A DNA stretch of 64,000 nt, taken from contig JAJEAG010000013.1 of assembly GCA_022824265.1 (NCBI GenBank), positions 33,928 through 97,927 of the forward strand. The letters are read 5' to 3'. A program made the position numbers and the translations under genes. This stretch comes from Candidatus Poribacteria bacterium (GTDB lineage Bacteria; Poribacteria; WGA-4E; WGA-3G). Shown in pieces: positions 1-7,618 of this stretch (within the stretch, counting starts at the first letter, position 1; each line of letters begins with the position of its first letter). The notes under the pieces were generated by a model that saw only the letters and a program-made list of their open reading frames with translations, did no database searches and was not told where the DNA came from.

Positions 1-893
1 CGATACTCAAATTTGAAAATCGCTTTGGTAGATGCCAATCCGATACCTGTTCCGTTGCCCCATGTGAGTTCTTCCTGTAGTGGGTCCCCATCATCTGATG
101 ACGATCCAGATGTCTCATCAACATCCATAAATTTCTGTGGTTTAACGGGTGGTGTCTGGACAGCATAATCATTATAAAGATCTATTCGAAACGAACTTTG
201 TTCAACTATAGGAAACCCAACATCTACACCCACTACGTCAAAAGTGTGGGAATCCCCATCAGGATAATTTGGGTCAATGTCGGTGATATAGGTAGCACCA
301 AATTCCATTCGTGTCAGTAGGTTATTGTTTTCAAGTCGTTGGAATGGTCTGTAAAACCCTCGTCCACCAAATATTGTTGGCTGTCCAAGGTCATTTACCA
401 TGGTTTCAACGCCATACTTGTTAGCTGATTCTCTTAGGTTTAGATGCAACCCGCGCCTATCATGATTTGAATATCCTGACATGATAGAACCGTGACCGAT
501 TGTGAGGTAGTCGAATTCACCAAGACGGAAGTAAAACGGATCATAAAGATCACCATAACTAATGTAACGAATCAACCTTAACCATGTGCTTGCACTGTCC
601 CAAACTTCACCATCTTCTGCCAAGAATTGGTCTTCTGCATTTTCAGCATAAGGATTGTAAAGCAAAACAAAGTTAAAACCCAAACCGACTTTTCCAATAG
701 GAATCTCCGGCTGAAGTTGAATCCGAATATACGCATCACCATTGATGAATGTTAAACCCCCTCCGTAAAACCCACTTGTGAGAAAATCTTTTTCTGTCAT
801 GGGAGTTAATGTATTCTGTGCGGATAGTGTTGGAACAAAGGCAACAATAAATGTGATTAATACAAAGACAGCAAGTAGTTTAGATGTGTTCAT
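1..893 (-). CDS. Outer-membrane beta-barrel-like protein, C-terminus cut by window edge
   Basis: The gene starts with ATG at 891-893 and runs off the left edge, so about 297 codons are visible and the stop is missing. The first 25 or so residues form a signal peptide (MNTSKLL, hydrophobic stretch, then LSAQ). The rest has many short alternating stretches rich in Tyr, Phe, Gly and Asp with no transmembrane helix, as expected for an outer-membrane barrel or a porin-like protein. Its ATG overlaps the TGA of the upstream ABC ATPase gene in an ATGA arrangement, so the two are probably translationally coupled and may act in the same export process. No family was recognised; the barrel assignment is inferred from composition only. 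Confidence 0.65.
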   Translation of the reverse strand, partial: MNTSKLLAVFVLITFIVAFVPTLSAQNTLTPMTEKDFLTSGFYGGGLTFINGDAYIRIQLQPEIPIGKVGLGFNFVLLYNPYAENAEDQFLAEDGEVWDSASTWLRLIRYISYGDLYDPFYFRLGEFDYLTIGHGSIMSGYSNHDRRGLHLNLRESANKYGVETMVNDLGQPTIFGGRGFYRPFQRLENNNLLTRMEFGATYITDIDPNYPDGDSHTFDVVGVDVGFPIVEQSSFRIDLYNDYAVQTPPVKPQKFMDVDETSGSSSDDGDPLQEELTWGNGTGIGLASTKAIFKFEY

Positions 894-1564
894 GCAGAGA
901 TAATTCTCCCATCTTTCAGATGAATTATACGATCTGCGTTTTCTCTTAGCCCCTCATGGTGGGTTACAATCGCGATGGTTGTTTGATGTTCTTGTCGTAG
1001 TTCTTCGATTAAGTCCATTAAGTTATCACTTTGACGGCTGTCTAAGTTTGCGGTTGGTTCGTCAGCGAAAATGATTTTTGGTCGGTTGGCAAGTGCTCTG
1101 GTAAATGAGACACGTTGCTTTTCACCACCTGAAAGTTGCGCTGGTCGATGATGTAGTCGTTCACTTAAACCAACTCGTGTCAGTAGTTCTATTGCACGTT
1201 TTTCTGCCTCTGCTTCCTTTGTTTTGGCTATGTCCATGGCTACCATTACGTTTTCAAGTGCAGTAAGATACGGCAAAAGATGGAACATCTGAAAAACAAA
1301 ACCGATTTTATCTCTACGGACCGAACTCAGGTCATGATTTATTGGATCGATCATATCACCATCAATACGTAATTCACCTGCATCTGGTGTTAATATACAT
1401 CCGAGTAGGCTAATCAACGTAGTCTTGCCGCATCCGCTGTCTCCCACAATCATTACTAACTCACGTTCTTCAATGCGGATATCGACTGAATCGATGGCGG
1501 TTACAGCAGCATCACCGATTCCAAATCGTTTTGTTAAGCCTATTCCTTCTACTATCGCTGCCAT
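890..1564 (-). CDS. ABC transporter ATP-binding protein, LolD/MacB type
   Basis: This is a cytoplasmic ATPase subunit of the family that drives LolCDE- and MacB-like exporters. All catalytic motifs are intact: Walker A GDSGCGKTT at residues 41-49, signature LSGGEKQR at 144-151, Walker B IIFADE at 164-169 followed by the D-loop, and a switch His in the VTHH segment. The length (224 aa) is normal. It lies 27 bp downstream of the FtsX-like permease gene and overlaps the outer-membrane protein gene by 4 bp, so the three are read as one operon. Its substrate cannot be told from the sequence; lipoprotein transport or export of an envelope component are both possible. Confidence 0.93.
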   Translation of the reverse strand: MAAIVEGIGLTKRFGIGDAAVTAIDSVDIRIEERELVMIVGDSGCGKTTLISLLGCILTPDAGELRIDGDMIDPINHDLSSVRRDKIGFVFQMFHLLPYLTALENVMVAMDIAKTKEAEAEKRAIELLTRVGLSERLHHRPAQLSGGEKQRVSFTRALANRPKIIFADEPTANLDSRQSDNLMDLIEELRQEHQTTIAIVTHHEGLRENADRIIHLKDGRIISA

Positions 1565-1591
1565 ATTACTGTCCTTGAGAGTATAATTCTA

Positions 1592-2782
1592 TTAATTTCC
1601 AATAAGTGCTACATTGGTAGTTGGCATATCAACATTTCTTATCGGAGTACTATCAATTTCCCCACGAAATGCAATCATCGGATCTACCTTGATCCCTTTA
1701 CGTGCAGCGAGATAACCGCTTCCACAACATACAATCAAACTGATACACGCTACGATGACAGATTCAACCAAGTTTATCTTTACAAAGATAGGAGCAGCAG
1801 CCGCAAATATGTAAGACAAACAAAATCCTATACCAACCCCGATAACCGATATCAGGGCAACCTGTTTTAATAGGAGTGTCATCACATAACTATTTGATGC
1901 TCCGATTGCTTTTAGCACACCAATTTCCTGAGTCTTTTCAAGCATTGTGACATAGGTAATCATTCCAACAAGTAAGCCAGCAACTAACCACAACATCACC
2001 CGCAAGAATTGCACTGCTTTCATCGGTTGATCTACCCAATACTCCATAATGTCTGAGAGGGTATGTTCCAAAGTACGCGCTTCTATGGCTCCAAAAGCGT
2101 CTAAGTTTGCTGCTACTTCATCGGGAGTATACTTGCTGTCTGTTTTTGCTACCATCATGTTGATATAAGGGGTATTTTCCAATAGGACACGTTGTGCAGC
2201 ACGGATATCCATAAAGAGCAAAGGTGTATCCAAAACGAACATCAGACTTTTTGCTTTTCCAACAACTCTTACTTCGTCCTTACTGATAGTGATTTTCTCA
2301 CCGATTTCAAGCCCCATTTTTTCATCAACAATCACTTCATAAGGGACATGATCTTCAGGACGATAATCCATATATTTGCGTGGTGTGAACATCCTCCCCT
2401 CAACAACTTGTTTGGGACCGCCAAGATTTCCTAAAGTATATCCTACGACCATTGCTTTTGTAGGTTTACCATTTACTGTGGGACGCGCTTGTGCGAAGAT
2501 CAGGGGGGAAGCAGAATTTTCCACTAATCCAGGAGACGAACCCAGAAATGCCATGAGTTCCTCTTCAAGTAATGAGAAACCGATGAAGGCACCACCAGAA
2601 CCCTCAGCAGAAATCCAGATGTCTGCACCAGTGGAATTGACATACTGTTGTGCTTGGATACGCATACCGTTCATAATTCCACCAAGTAAAAGTATTAGTG
2701 AAATCAACATAGTAATTCCAAGCGTTGTCAAGACTACTCTGGCTTGACGATAACGCATGTCCTTAAGGAATAGGGCTTTCAT
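1592..2782 (-). CDS. ABC transporter permease, FtsX/MacB/LolC-like
   Basis: A 396-aa inner-membrane permease. One transmembrane helix near residues 17-38 is followed by a periplasmic domain of about 200 residues and then three C-terminal helices (roughly 260-285, 305-330, 340-360), the topology of the MacB_PCD plus FtsX domain family. The segment EKTQEIGVLKAIGAS between the first two C-terminal helices is the coupling region typical of these permeases. It is the first gene of the operon with the ATPase. No membrane-fusion protein gene lies in the visible part, so whether this is a tripartite exporter cannot be decided here. Confidence 0.9.
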   Translation of the reverse strand: MKALFLKDMRYRQARVVLTTLGITMLISLILLLGGIMNGMRIQAQQYVNSTGADIWISAEGSGGAFIGFSLLEEELMAFLGSSPGLVENSASPLIFAQARPTVNGKPTKAMVVGYTLGNLGGPKQVVEGRMFTPRKYMDYRPEDHVPYEVIVDEKMGLEIGEKITISKDEVRVVGKAKSLMFVLDTPLLFMDIRAAQRVLLENTPYINMMVAKTDSKYTPDEVAANLDAFGAIEARTLEHTLSDIMEYWVDQPMKAVQFLRVMLWLVAGLLVGMITYVTMLEKTQEIGVLKAIGASNSYVMTLLLKQVALISVIGVGIGFCLSYIFAAAAPIFVKINLVESVIVACISLIVCCGSGYLAARKGIKVDPMIAFRGEIDSTPIRNVDMPTTNVALIGN

Positions 2783-2851
2783 AAATGATCCTTATCCGTA
2801 TCAACAAAAATAGATGTATTTCATCAGTTGAAAAATTACAATTTATATACT

Positions 2852-3145
2852 TTATTTTGATTCAATTTCTTTTGCCTTTTTGACCACCCAAAATGAAAAC
2901 TTTCTAAGAACAACTATTAGGACAATCACCAGAATATTTTCCCAGAACGTAGCATGGATCGTTTGATTAAATCGTTCAAAGGTTGGAAGTGTTGGGTCTG
3001 TTGCTTTCCAAGCTTTTGAATTGAAATAGATAAATACTCCTAATGGAATCAGGTGTATCCAAATACCACATAGAAAAACGACAAAGTATAACGTCAGATC
3101 AGCTGCGTGTGACATTAACTTAAGAAGTTTATTGTATTTCTTCAA
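2852..3145 (-). CDS. Small membrane protein of unknown function
   Basis: I chose a TTG start at 3143-3145 because a perfect AGGAGG (plus-strand 3151-3156) stands 5 nt upstream of it. An in-frame upstream start at 3187 would overlap the preceding gene and has no such site. The resulting 97-aa protein has two hydrophobic helices (around LYFVVFLCGIWIHLIPLGVF and ENILVIVLIVVLRKF) separated by a polar loop and ends in a lysine-rich cytoplasmic tail. No family was recognised. It follows the PhyH gene closely on the same strand and may be co-transcribed with it. Confidence 0.7.
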   Translation of the reverse strand: MKKYNKLLKLMSHAADLTLYFVVFLCGIWIHLIPLGVFIYFNSKAWKATDPTLPTFERFNQTIHATFWENILVIVLIVVLRKFSFWVVKKAKEIESK

Positions 3146-3170
3146 GTTACCCTCCTGATTACTTCCTATA

Positions 3171-4070
3171 TTAACTGATAGCTTCAATGCGTTCAGGCAT
3201 TATTTGACGTTTTCGTCGGTGTAGTTTAACATGATCTGAATATACATCGTCATCTGCATCAGCACCTGTATTTCGTTCGAGAAAAAGTGGAAATTCGGAT
3301 TCTGGTGGTTTGGCATTGTGATATGCATTACTATAACTCCGCATTATGATGCGTTGTTCTCGATTGAGAGTCTTTAGCCAGTCTGGTGAAGAATGGAATC
3401 GATCCGCAGGTGTAACCCACGATGGACAATATGCCACGAAGATATTGTAACGGACGACATCACTTTCATTGGATTCTACACGGTGCCAAATACTGGAGTG
3501 CATCACCGTCATTGTTCCTTTTCTTGGACAAACAATCATCTCACCTGGTACGCTGTTATGTGTGTCGTATCCGTCCATATATTGATGACGATGGCTGCCC
3601 GGTAGCACAACGAGGTTACCCATTTTCTCATGTGGTAAGTCTGTCAACCAATACCCAATTTTGATTTGCAGTGGTAATTTCGGTGAAAATACACCGTAAG
3701 GTAGTGCACGTGCGCCATCTGGATGCCATTGGTTGTATTGTTTACCCCCAGGTGGACGTAGGAAGAATTGACTGATATGCAATTTTAGAAGCTCTCCAAA
3801 AATGTCGTAGGCATACCCTACATGTCTTTCATGATCAATCAAGCCTGAAAAGACAGGATCACGTTCGACTATGTTCTGCATACTGAGATAATCCCCCGGT
3901 TTATACTTCTGGTTTTTTGCCGCCACTCGATCTATCGCATCTTTATAAGTCTGGATATCCTCCTCCGAGATTGCATCTTCAATAAAAATGATTCCGTCTT
4001 CGTTAAAGGTCTTCCACTGATCTGCTGTAAATCCTGGTGGTGCGATGCGATATTTCTGTTCAATATCCAT
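3171..4070 (-). CDS. Phytanoyl-CoA dioxygenase (PhyH) family protein
   Basis: A non-haem Fe(II)/2-oxoglutarate-dependent oxygenase that probably hydroxylates a small molecule; the substrate is unknown. The facial triad is visible as H116-x-D118 (QWHPDGA) and H196 (IWHRVES), with R207 as the likely 2-oxoglutarate-binding arginine. The start at 4070 is preferred because GGGAG lies just upstream; the longer reading frame from 4160 would run into an inverted repeat (4112-4166) that looks non-coding. The 299-aa length fits the family. A second, distantly related member lies at 62739-63569. PhyH proteins are often multicopy in Poribacteria-like genomes (family knowledge). Confidence 0.9.
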   Translation of the reverse strand: MDIEQKYRIAPPGFTADQWKTFNEDGIIFIEDAISEEDIQTYKDAIDRVAAKNQKYKPGDYLSMQNIVERDPVFSGLIDHERHVGYAYDIFGELLKLHISQFFLRPPGGKQYNQWHPDGARALPYGVFSPKLPLQIKIGYWLTDLPHEKMGNLVVLPGSHRHQYMDGYDTHNSVPGEMIVCPRKGTMTVMHSSIWHRVESNESDVVRYNIFVAYCPSWVTPADRFHSSPDWLKTLNREQRIIMRSYSNAYHNAKPPESEFPLFLERNTGADADDDVYSDHVKLHRRKRQIMPERIEAIS

Positions 4071-4111
4071 TGGACAACTCCCTTCGTTGAATTTAGAAAA
4101 ACTGCGCGTAA

Positions 4112-4166
4112 GTTGGGTTGAATCTGAGAAATTCAACACCCAAAATAGATGTCTGTTCAACCCAAC
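4112..4166. repeat. Inverted repeat with GTTGGGTTGA core
   Basis: An 11-bp perfect inverted repeat (4112-4122 and 4156-4166) with a 33-nt spacer. The same GTTGGGTTGA-type core recurs near 21282, 46760-46781 and 46966, so this is a dispersed intergenic repeat. It lies upstream of the PhyH start and left of the insertion sequence. The remaining bases of the gap, up to 4404, show no gene. Confidence 0.6.
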
Positions 4167-4404
4167 CGACAGGTTTAGTTTATCTCACTTTCATAGAAGC
4201 AATTTCTGTGCCAGTTTGAATAGTGTTTTACTGATAGGTTTCTTTGTGAACTACTCTGAAATCATTGCACAGAAAAGTACAGACTAATATAAGCTGCACG
4301 GAATAGGGCAGTGTTTTTTAGTTTACATCTGTTGCATCGTTTATGGTAACAACATTGACTCAGTCTAACATATAACGATTATATCCGCAATATATTTCAC
4401 CCAA

Positions 4405-4426
4405 GGGTGTGTAAAGTTTTTGTACA
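4405..4426 (+). repeat. Left terminal inverted repeat of the IS
   Basis: A 22-bp end sequence pairing with 5863-5884; the only mismatch is at the fifth base (G versus C). Confidence 0.9.
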
Positions 4427-4468
4427 AGTATCTGTTGAAAAGAGTTTTTGCGCTGTATAACAAGAAAT

Positions 4469-4519
4469 GGTATCCTATCCTAATAATAACGTATTTTAAA
4501 TTACATAGGAGAGGATACC
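4469..4519 (+). promoter_or_regulatory. Stem-loop covering the transposase ribosome-binding site
   Basis: Bases 4469-4480 (GGTATCCTATCC) can pair with 4508-4519 (GGAGAGGATACC) with one mismatch. The right arm contains the whole AGGAGAGG ribosome-binding site of the transposase gene, whose ATG begins at 4521. In the folded transcript this site would be hidden. Known insertion sequences use such structures to limit transposase translation from read-through transcripts; here the role is inferred. Confidence 0.6.
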
Positions 4520-4520
4520 A

Positions 4521-5858
4521 ATGTTTAGTATATCTTTAGAAAGTTGTGAAGTCAATGAATTTCAAGAAGTTGCGACACATTTTGTAGAAAGCATCAACAT
4601 TTTTTTACAGGATCTTGATGCTCATATTAGTTCTCCGATAGAAGTCTTGGAACTAAAAGTCTTAGAAGGGGTGCGTGCGTTGTGTCGTCAGTTATTAGAA
4701 ATGATTGTTTCAAAAGTAGCAAGTGAACAAGTTAGTGGTTCTGTGATTTGTCCTGAATGTGAACAGGAATGTCGTCCGTGGTGTAAAAGAGAGCGTGGTA
4801 TTACGACATTGTGTGGTGTTATCCGAATGTGTGGTGTTATCCGAATAGAGCGTTGGGTGTATCGTTGTGCGTTGGGACATAATCATGCGCCGTGGGATTT
4901 GTGTCAAAAGTTGCGGGGTCAATACACACATCGTGTTGCTGAGGTTATGTGTCGTCTTGTGGCGCGTCTTGACTTTAGAGAAGCATCAGAGGAGTTGTCA
5001 TCTCACGGGATAGAAGTGAGCCACACAACGCTCCATCAAAAGGTGCGTGAGTGGTCACAAGGATTGCGAGTGCCAGAACAAGTTGATACGCAGCGTCTTG
5101 AAGAAAATCAGCGTTGGTATGTGAGTTGTGATGGGTGTCATACAAACTCTCGTGAGGGTTGGAAAGAAGTCAAAGTGGGTTGTATTTACAAGGATTATCC
5201 ACAACAAGGTTTTGGTAGCATTGCGAGTGCCAGAACGAGTAGTATGCGTTATGTTGCTTCTCGTAATGATGCGACGCATTTTGGTAAGGAGTTGTTTTCA
5301 TTAGCAACGCATAGCGGTATTTATCAAGAGGATATAGATACACAAGAGATTGTATTTATTGGGGATGGTGCTGCGTGGATTTGGAACTTAGCAGCTGAAT
5401 ACTTCCCCAATGCTGTTGAGATTGTGGATGTGATGCACGCAGCATCTCATCTGTATAATGTTGCCAAAGTTGCTTTTGAAGAGACACAAACACAAATGAT
5501 TGAAGATTGGGTTGAAATGACAAAACCTTATCTCTATGCGGGTAATATAACAGAAGTTGTGGCACGCATTCGTGATTTAGCGACACAGAACTCAGAAACA
5601 TCTGAGACCCTTGAAAGAGAAGCACGATATTTTGAAAAACATGCGAAGCGTATGCGGTATCAAGAGTTTAGAGAGAAAGGGTATCAGATTGGGAGTGGCG
5701 TGATTGAGAGTGCCTGTAAACATGTTGTCGCACAAAGATGTAAACAGGCTTCTATGAGGTGGGATAAGCCTGGGATCAATGCTGTGCTTGAGTGGAGATG
5801 TTTAGATAAGAATAAGGCTTGGAATAGGTATTGGTATCCAGACACAAAAGCCGCATAA
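4521..5858 (+). CDS. ISKra4-family DDE transposase
   Basis: A 445-aa transposase. An N-terminal helical segment is followed by Cys-rich pairs (CPECEQEC near 77-84) resembling a zinc ribbon, and then the catalytic DDE domain: D204 (VSCDGCH), D282 (FIGDGAAWIW) and E396 (SGVIESACKHV), followed by a C-terminal segment typical of the family (ASMRWDKPG). The frame is open throughout. Residues 98-109 are a duplicated CGVIR(M/I) hexapeptide encoded by a perfect 18-bp tandem repeat at 4811-4846, which may be a replication-slippage product. Translation is probably limited by the stem-loop over its ribosome-binding site. The ISKra4 assignment is from recognition of the motifs, without a database match. 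Confidence 0.9.
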   Translation: MFSISLESCEVNEFQEVATHFVESINIFLQDLDAHISSPIEVLELKVLEGVRALCRQLLEMIVSKVASEQVSGSVICPECEQECRPWCKRERGITTLCGVIRMCGVIRIERWVYRCALGHNHAPWDLCQKLRGQYTHRVAEVMCRLVARLDFREASEELSSHGIEVSHTTLHQKVREWSQGLRVPEQVDTQRLEENQRWYVSCDGCHTNSREGWKEVKVGCIYKDYPQQGFGSIASARTSSMRYVASRNDATHFGKELFSLATHSGIYQEDIDTQEIVFIGDGAAWIWNLAAEYFPNAVEIVDVMHAASHLYNVAKVAFEETQTQMIEDWVEMTKPYLYAGNITEVVARIRDLATQNSETSETLEREARYFEKHAKRMRYQEFREKGYQIGSGVIESACKHVVAQRCKQASMRWDKPGINAVLEWRCLDKNKAWNRYWYPDTKAA

Positions 5859-5862
5859 TCTC

Positions 5863-5884
5863 TGTACAAAAACTTTACAGACCC
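5863..5884 (-). repeat. Right terminal inverted repeat of the IS
   Basis: The reverse complement of this segment matches 4405-4426 at 21 of 22 bases. It starts 4 bp after the transposase stop codon. Confidence 0.9.
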
Positions 5885-5900
5885 GCTGTAAGAATGTTTA

Positions 5901-5930
5901 TTGATTTTACCTGCTAAGTTGTGGTAATAT
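5901..5930 (+). promoter_or_regulatory. Predicted sigma-70-type promoter of the heptose operon, leaderless
   Basis: TTGATT at 5901-5906 and TAATAT at 5925-5930 are separated by 18 bp. The expected transcription start falls at 5937, which is the G of the GTG start codon, so the mRNA would have no leader. No ribosome-binding site precedes the GTG, which agrees. It lies just outside the right end of the IS. Confidence 0.5.
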
Positions 5931-5936
5931 TATCTT

Positions 5937-7001
5937 GTGAACTTAAAAAATGTTATAACACAATTTCAAAATAAACGGATTATGGTAATCGGTGATGTCA
6001 TCTTAGATGAATACATCTGGGGTGAAGTCAACCGAATTTCACCTGAAGCACCAGTTCCTGTTTTTGATATGTTGGGTGAATGGATTGGTTGCGGTGGGGC
6101 TGCAAATGTCGCACAAAATATCGTCAGTTTAGGTGGTAATGTAGTATTAGTCGGTGTCATTGGGAAAGATAGTGATGGAGAAAAATTACTCCAAAGACTA
6201 AATACTTTAGGTATTAGCACAACTGATATTACTATGGATGTTCAACGTCCAACAAGCAAAAAAACACGCGTCATAGTAAATGCTACCACTGAAGATTTAA
6301 CATTAGTTGAGTCAGAGAATTCTGACAAGCAGTTTCTACATCAAGGACATCACCTGCTGAGAATTGATAGGGAATCTAAACAGGAAATTGCTGATAAGTT
6401 AAAGGAACGTCTATTGCATAATTCCTTGTCCCAGATGGAGGATTGTGATGCTGTCATATTCGCTGATTATGATAAAGGTGTTATTAATCAGGAATTTATA
6501 AAAGCAGTCGTAAGAAATGCAAAATCACACAACATACCAATTATTGTTGATCCAAAGCAAAATAATTTCTTATATTATAATGAAGTAACAGTTCTCACAC
6601 CGAATCATAAGGAAGCAGCTGCAGCATTACAAGAAGAAATTACCGACGTATCTCACTTAATTTCAATTGGTGAAAAAATATTAGATCGATTATCCCTAAA
6701 AACATTGCTGATAACACGTGAAGAGCAAGGAATGTCTCTGTTCCAACGAAATTCGAACGGCACCTTAAAGGTAGATCATTTTCCTCCTATATCACAAGAT
6801 GTAGTTGATGTAACAGGAGCTGGAGATACTGTCGTTGCTGTTTATGGGCTTGCAATTACTGCAAATGCAGATAATCACACTGCAGCGAAACTATCAAGTC
6901 TTGCAGGAGGAATAGTCGTTGGAAAAATGGGGTGTTCTACTGTTACACCAGAGGAACTCCTTGAGGCAGTTCAGAGATTCAATGAAGATTATAATAGTTA
7001 G
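5937..7001 (+). CDS. hldA: D-glycero-beta-D-manno-heptose-7-phosphate kinase
   Basis: This PfkB-family (ribokinase-fold) enzyme phosphorylates heptose 7-phosphate at C1 in the synthesis of ADP-heptose for the LPS inner core. The N-terminal MVIGDVILDEYIWG segment, the downstream RISPEAPVPVF stretch and the C-terminal GAGDT anion-hole motif are characteristic of the RfaE/HldE kinase domain. The 354-aa length corresponds to the kinase half alone; the adenylyltransferase half of bifunctional HldE is absent and no separate hldC is in the window. The GTG start fits the family N-terminus. gmhB follows after 43 bp, supporting the pathway assignment. Confidence 0.92.
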   Translation: MNLKNVITQFQNKRIMVIGDVILDEYIWGEVNRISPEAPVPVFDMLGEWIGCGGAANVAQNIVSLGGNVVLVGVIGKDSDGEKLLQRLNTLGISTTDITMDVQRPTSKKTRVIVNATTEDLTLVESENSDKQFLHQGHHLLRIDRESKQEIADKLKERLLHNSLSQMEDCDAVIFADYDKGVINQEFIKAVVRNAKSHNIPIIVDPKQNNFLYYNEVTVLTPNHKEAAAALQEEITDVSHLISIGEKILDRLSLKTLLITREEQGMSLFQRNSNGTLKVDHFPPISQDVVDVTGAGDTVVAVYGLAITANADNHTAAKLSSLAGGIVVGKMGCSTVTPEELLEAVQRFNEDYNS

Positions 7002-7044
7002 GTTTTTTTATGGGTACAGGTAATCAGTTTCATCAAGGAAGTGC

Positions 7045-7614
7045 ATGAAAACCGTTATACTTGACCGAGATGGAGTTATTAATAAGAATCCTCCAAATAA
7101 TGGATATGTTTGTGATTGGAACGATTTTATCTTTCTACCAAATGCGTTGGAAGCAATTCGCATATTGACACAGAACGGTTATAGTATCATTGTTGCAACC
7201 AATCAAGCAGGAATCAGCAGAGGCTTCTATTCTGAAAAACAACTGTCTGAAATTCATCAACAGATGTTAGATATAATTGAAGCAGAGGGTGGGAAAATAG
7301 TAAAAATATACTACTGTCCCCATCATCCAGATGCAAAATGTGAGTGTCGCAAACCGAATCCTGGCATGTTGTTACAAGCAGCACAAGATAGCGAATTTGA
7401 AGTGTCAACCACATTTTTCATCGGTGATTCAATCACAGATATTCAAGCCGCACATAACGCAGGGGTATTACCAATTCTCGTGTTAACCGGACATGGACGT
7501 GAAACATATAAAAAGTATATCAATGCTGAATCAACATTGAGTCCATATAAACCAGAAAAGATATTCACAAACCTTTATTCAGCTGCACGATGGATGATCA
7601 TGCCAAAAAATTAA
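7045..7614 (+). CDS. gmhB: D-glycero-beta-D-manno-heptose 1,7-bisphosphate 7-phosphatase
   Basis: A cytoplasmic HAD-superfamily phosphatase that removes the C7 phosphate of heptose 1,7-bisphosphate, the step after HldA. The catalytic pair D7/D9 lies in ILDRDGVI, the zinc loop has C91, H93, C99 and C101 (YCPHHPDAKCEC), and the C-terminal GDSITD motif holds D128 and D132. The length (189 aa) is normal for GmhB. A good ribosome-binding site (AAGGAAG) precedes the ATG. It sits between hldA and a nucleotide-sugar dehydrogenase in an envelope-polysaccharide operon. Confidence 0.93.
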   Translation: MKTVILDRDGVINKNPPNNGYVCDWNDFIFLPNALEAIRILTQNGYSIIVATNQAGISRGFYSEKQLSEIHQQMLDIIEAEGGKIVKIYYCPHHPDAKCECRKPNPGMLLQAAQDSEFEVSTTFFIGDSITDIQAAHNAGVLPILVLTGHGRETYKKYINAESTLSPYKPEKIFTNLYSAARWMIMPKN

Positions 7615-7618
7615 GATA

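Larger units (their letters stand above)
4405..5884 (+). mobile_element. Complete ISKra4-type insertion sequence
   Basis: The element is bounded by 22-bp terminal inverted repeats, 4405-4426 and 5863-5884, that match at 21 of 22 positions (GGGTGTGTAAAG and GGGTCTGTAAAG at the outer ends). It carries one transposase gene in the plus orientation and little else. No target-site duplication is obvious in the flanks. It separates the minus-strand PhyH gene from the plus-strand heptose genes, with its right end only 52 bp from the hldA start codon. The near-identical ends and the open transposase frame suggest a fairly recent and possibly still active insertion. Confidence 0.9.

Noticed and set aside
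2192..2747. Open frames on the plus strand within the ABC permease gene
   Set aside because: They are antisense to a gene with clear family features and have no ribosome-binding sites or recognisable domains.
4710..5869. Minus-strand open frames within the transposase
   Set aside because: Low-complexity shadow frames opposite a well-supported DDE transposase.
4400..5895. Target-site duplication of the ISKra4-type element
   Set aside because: The bases flanking both ends do not match, so no duplication can be claimed.
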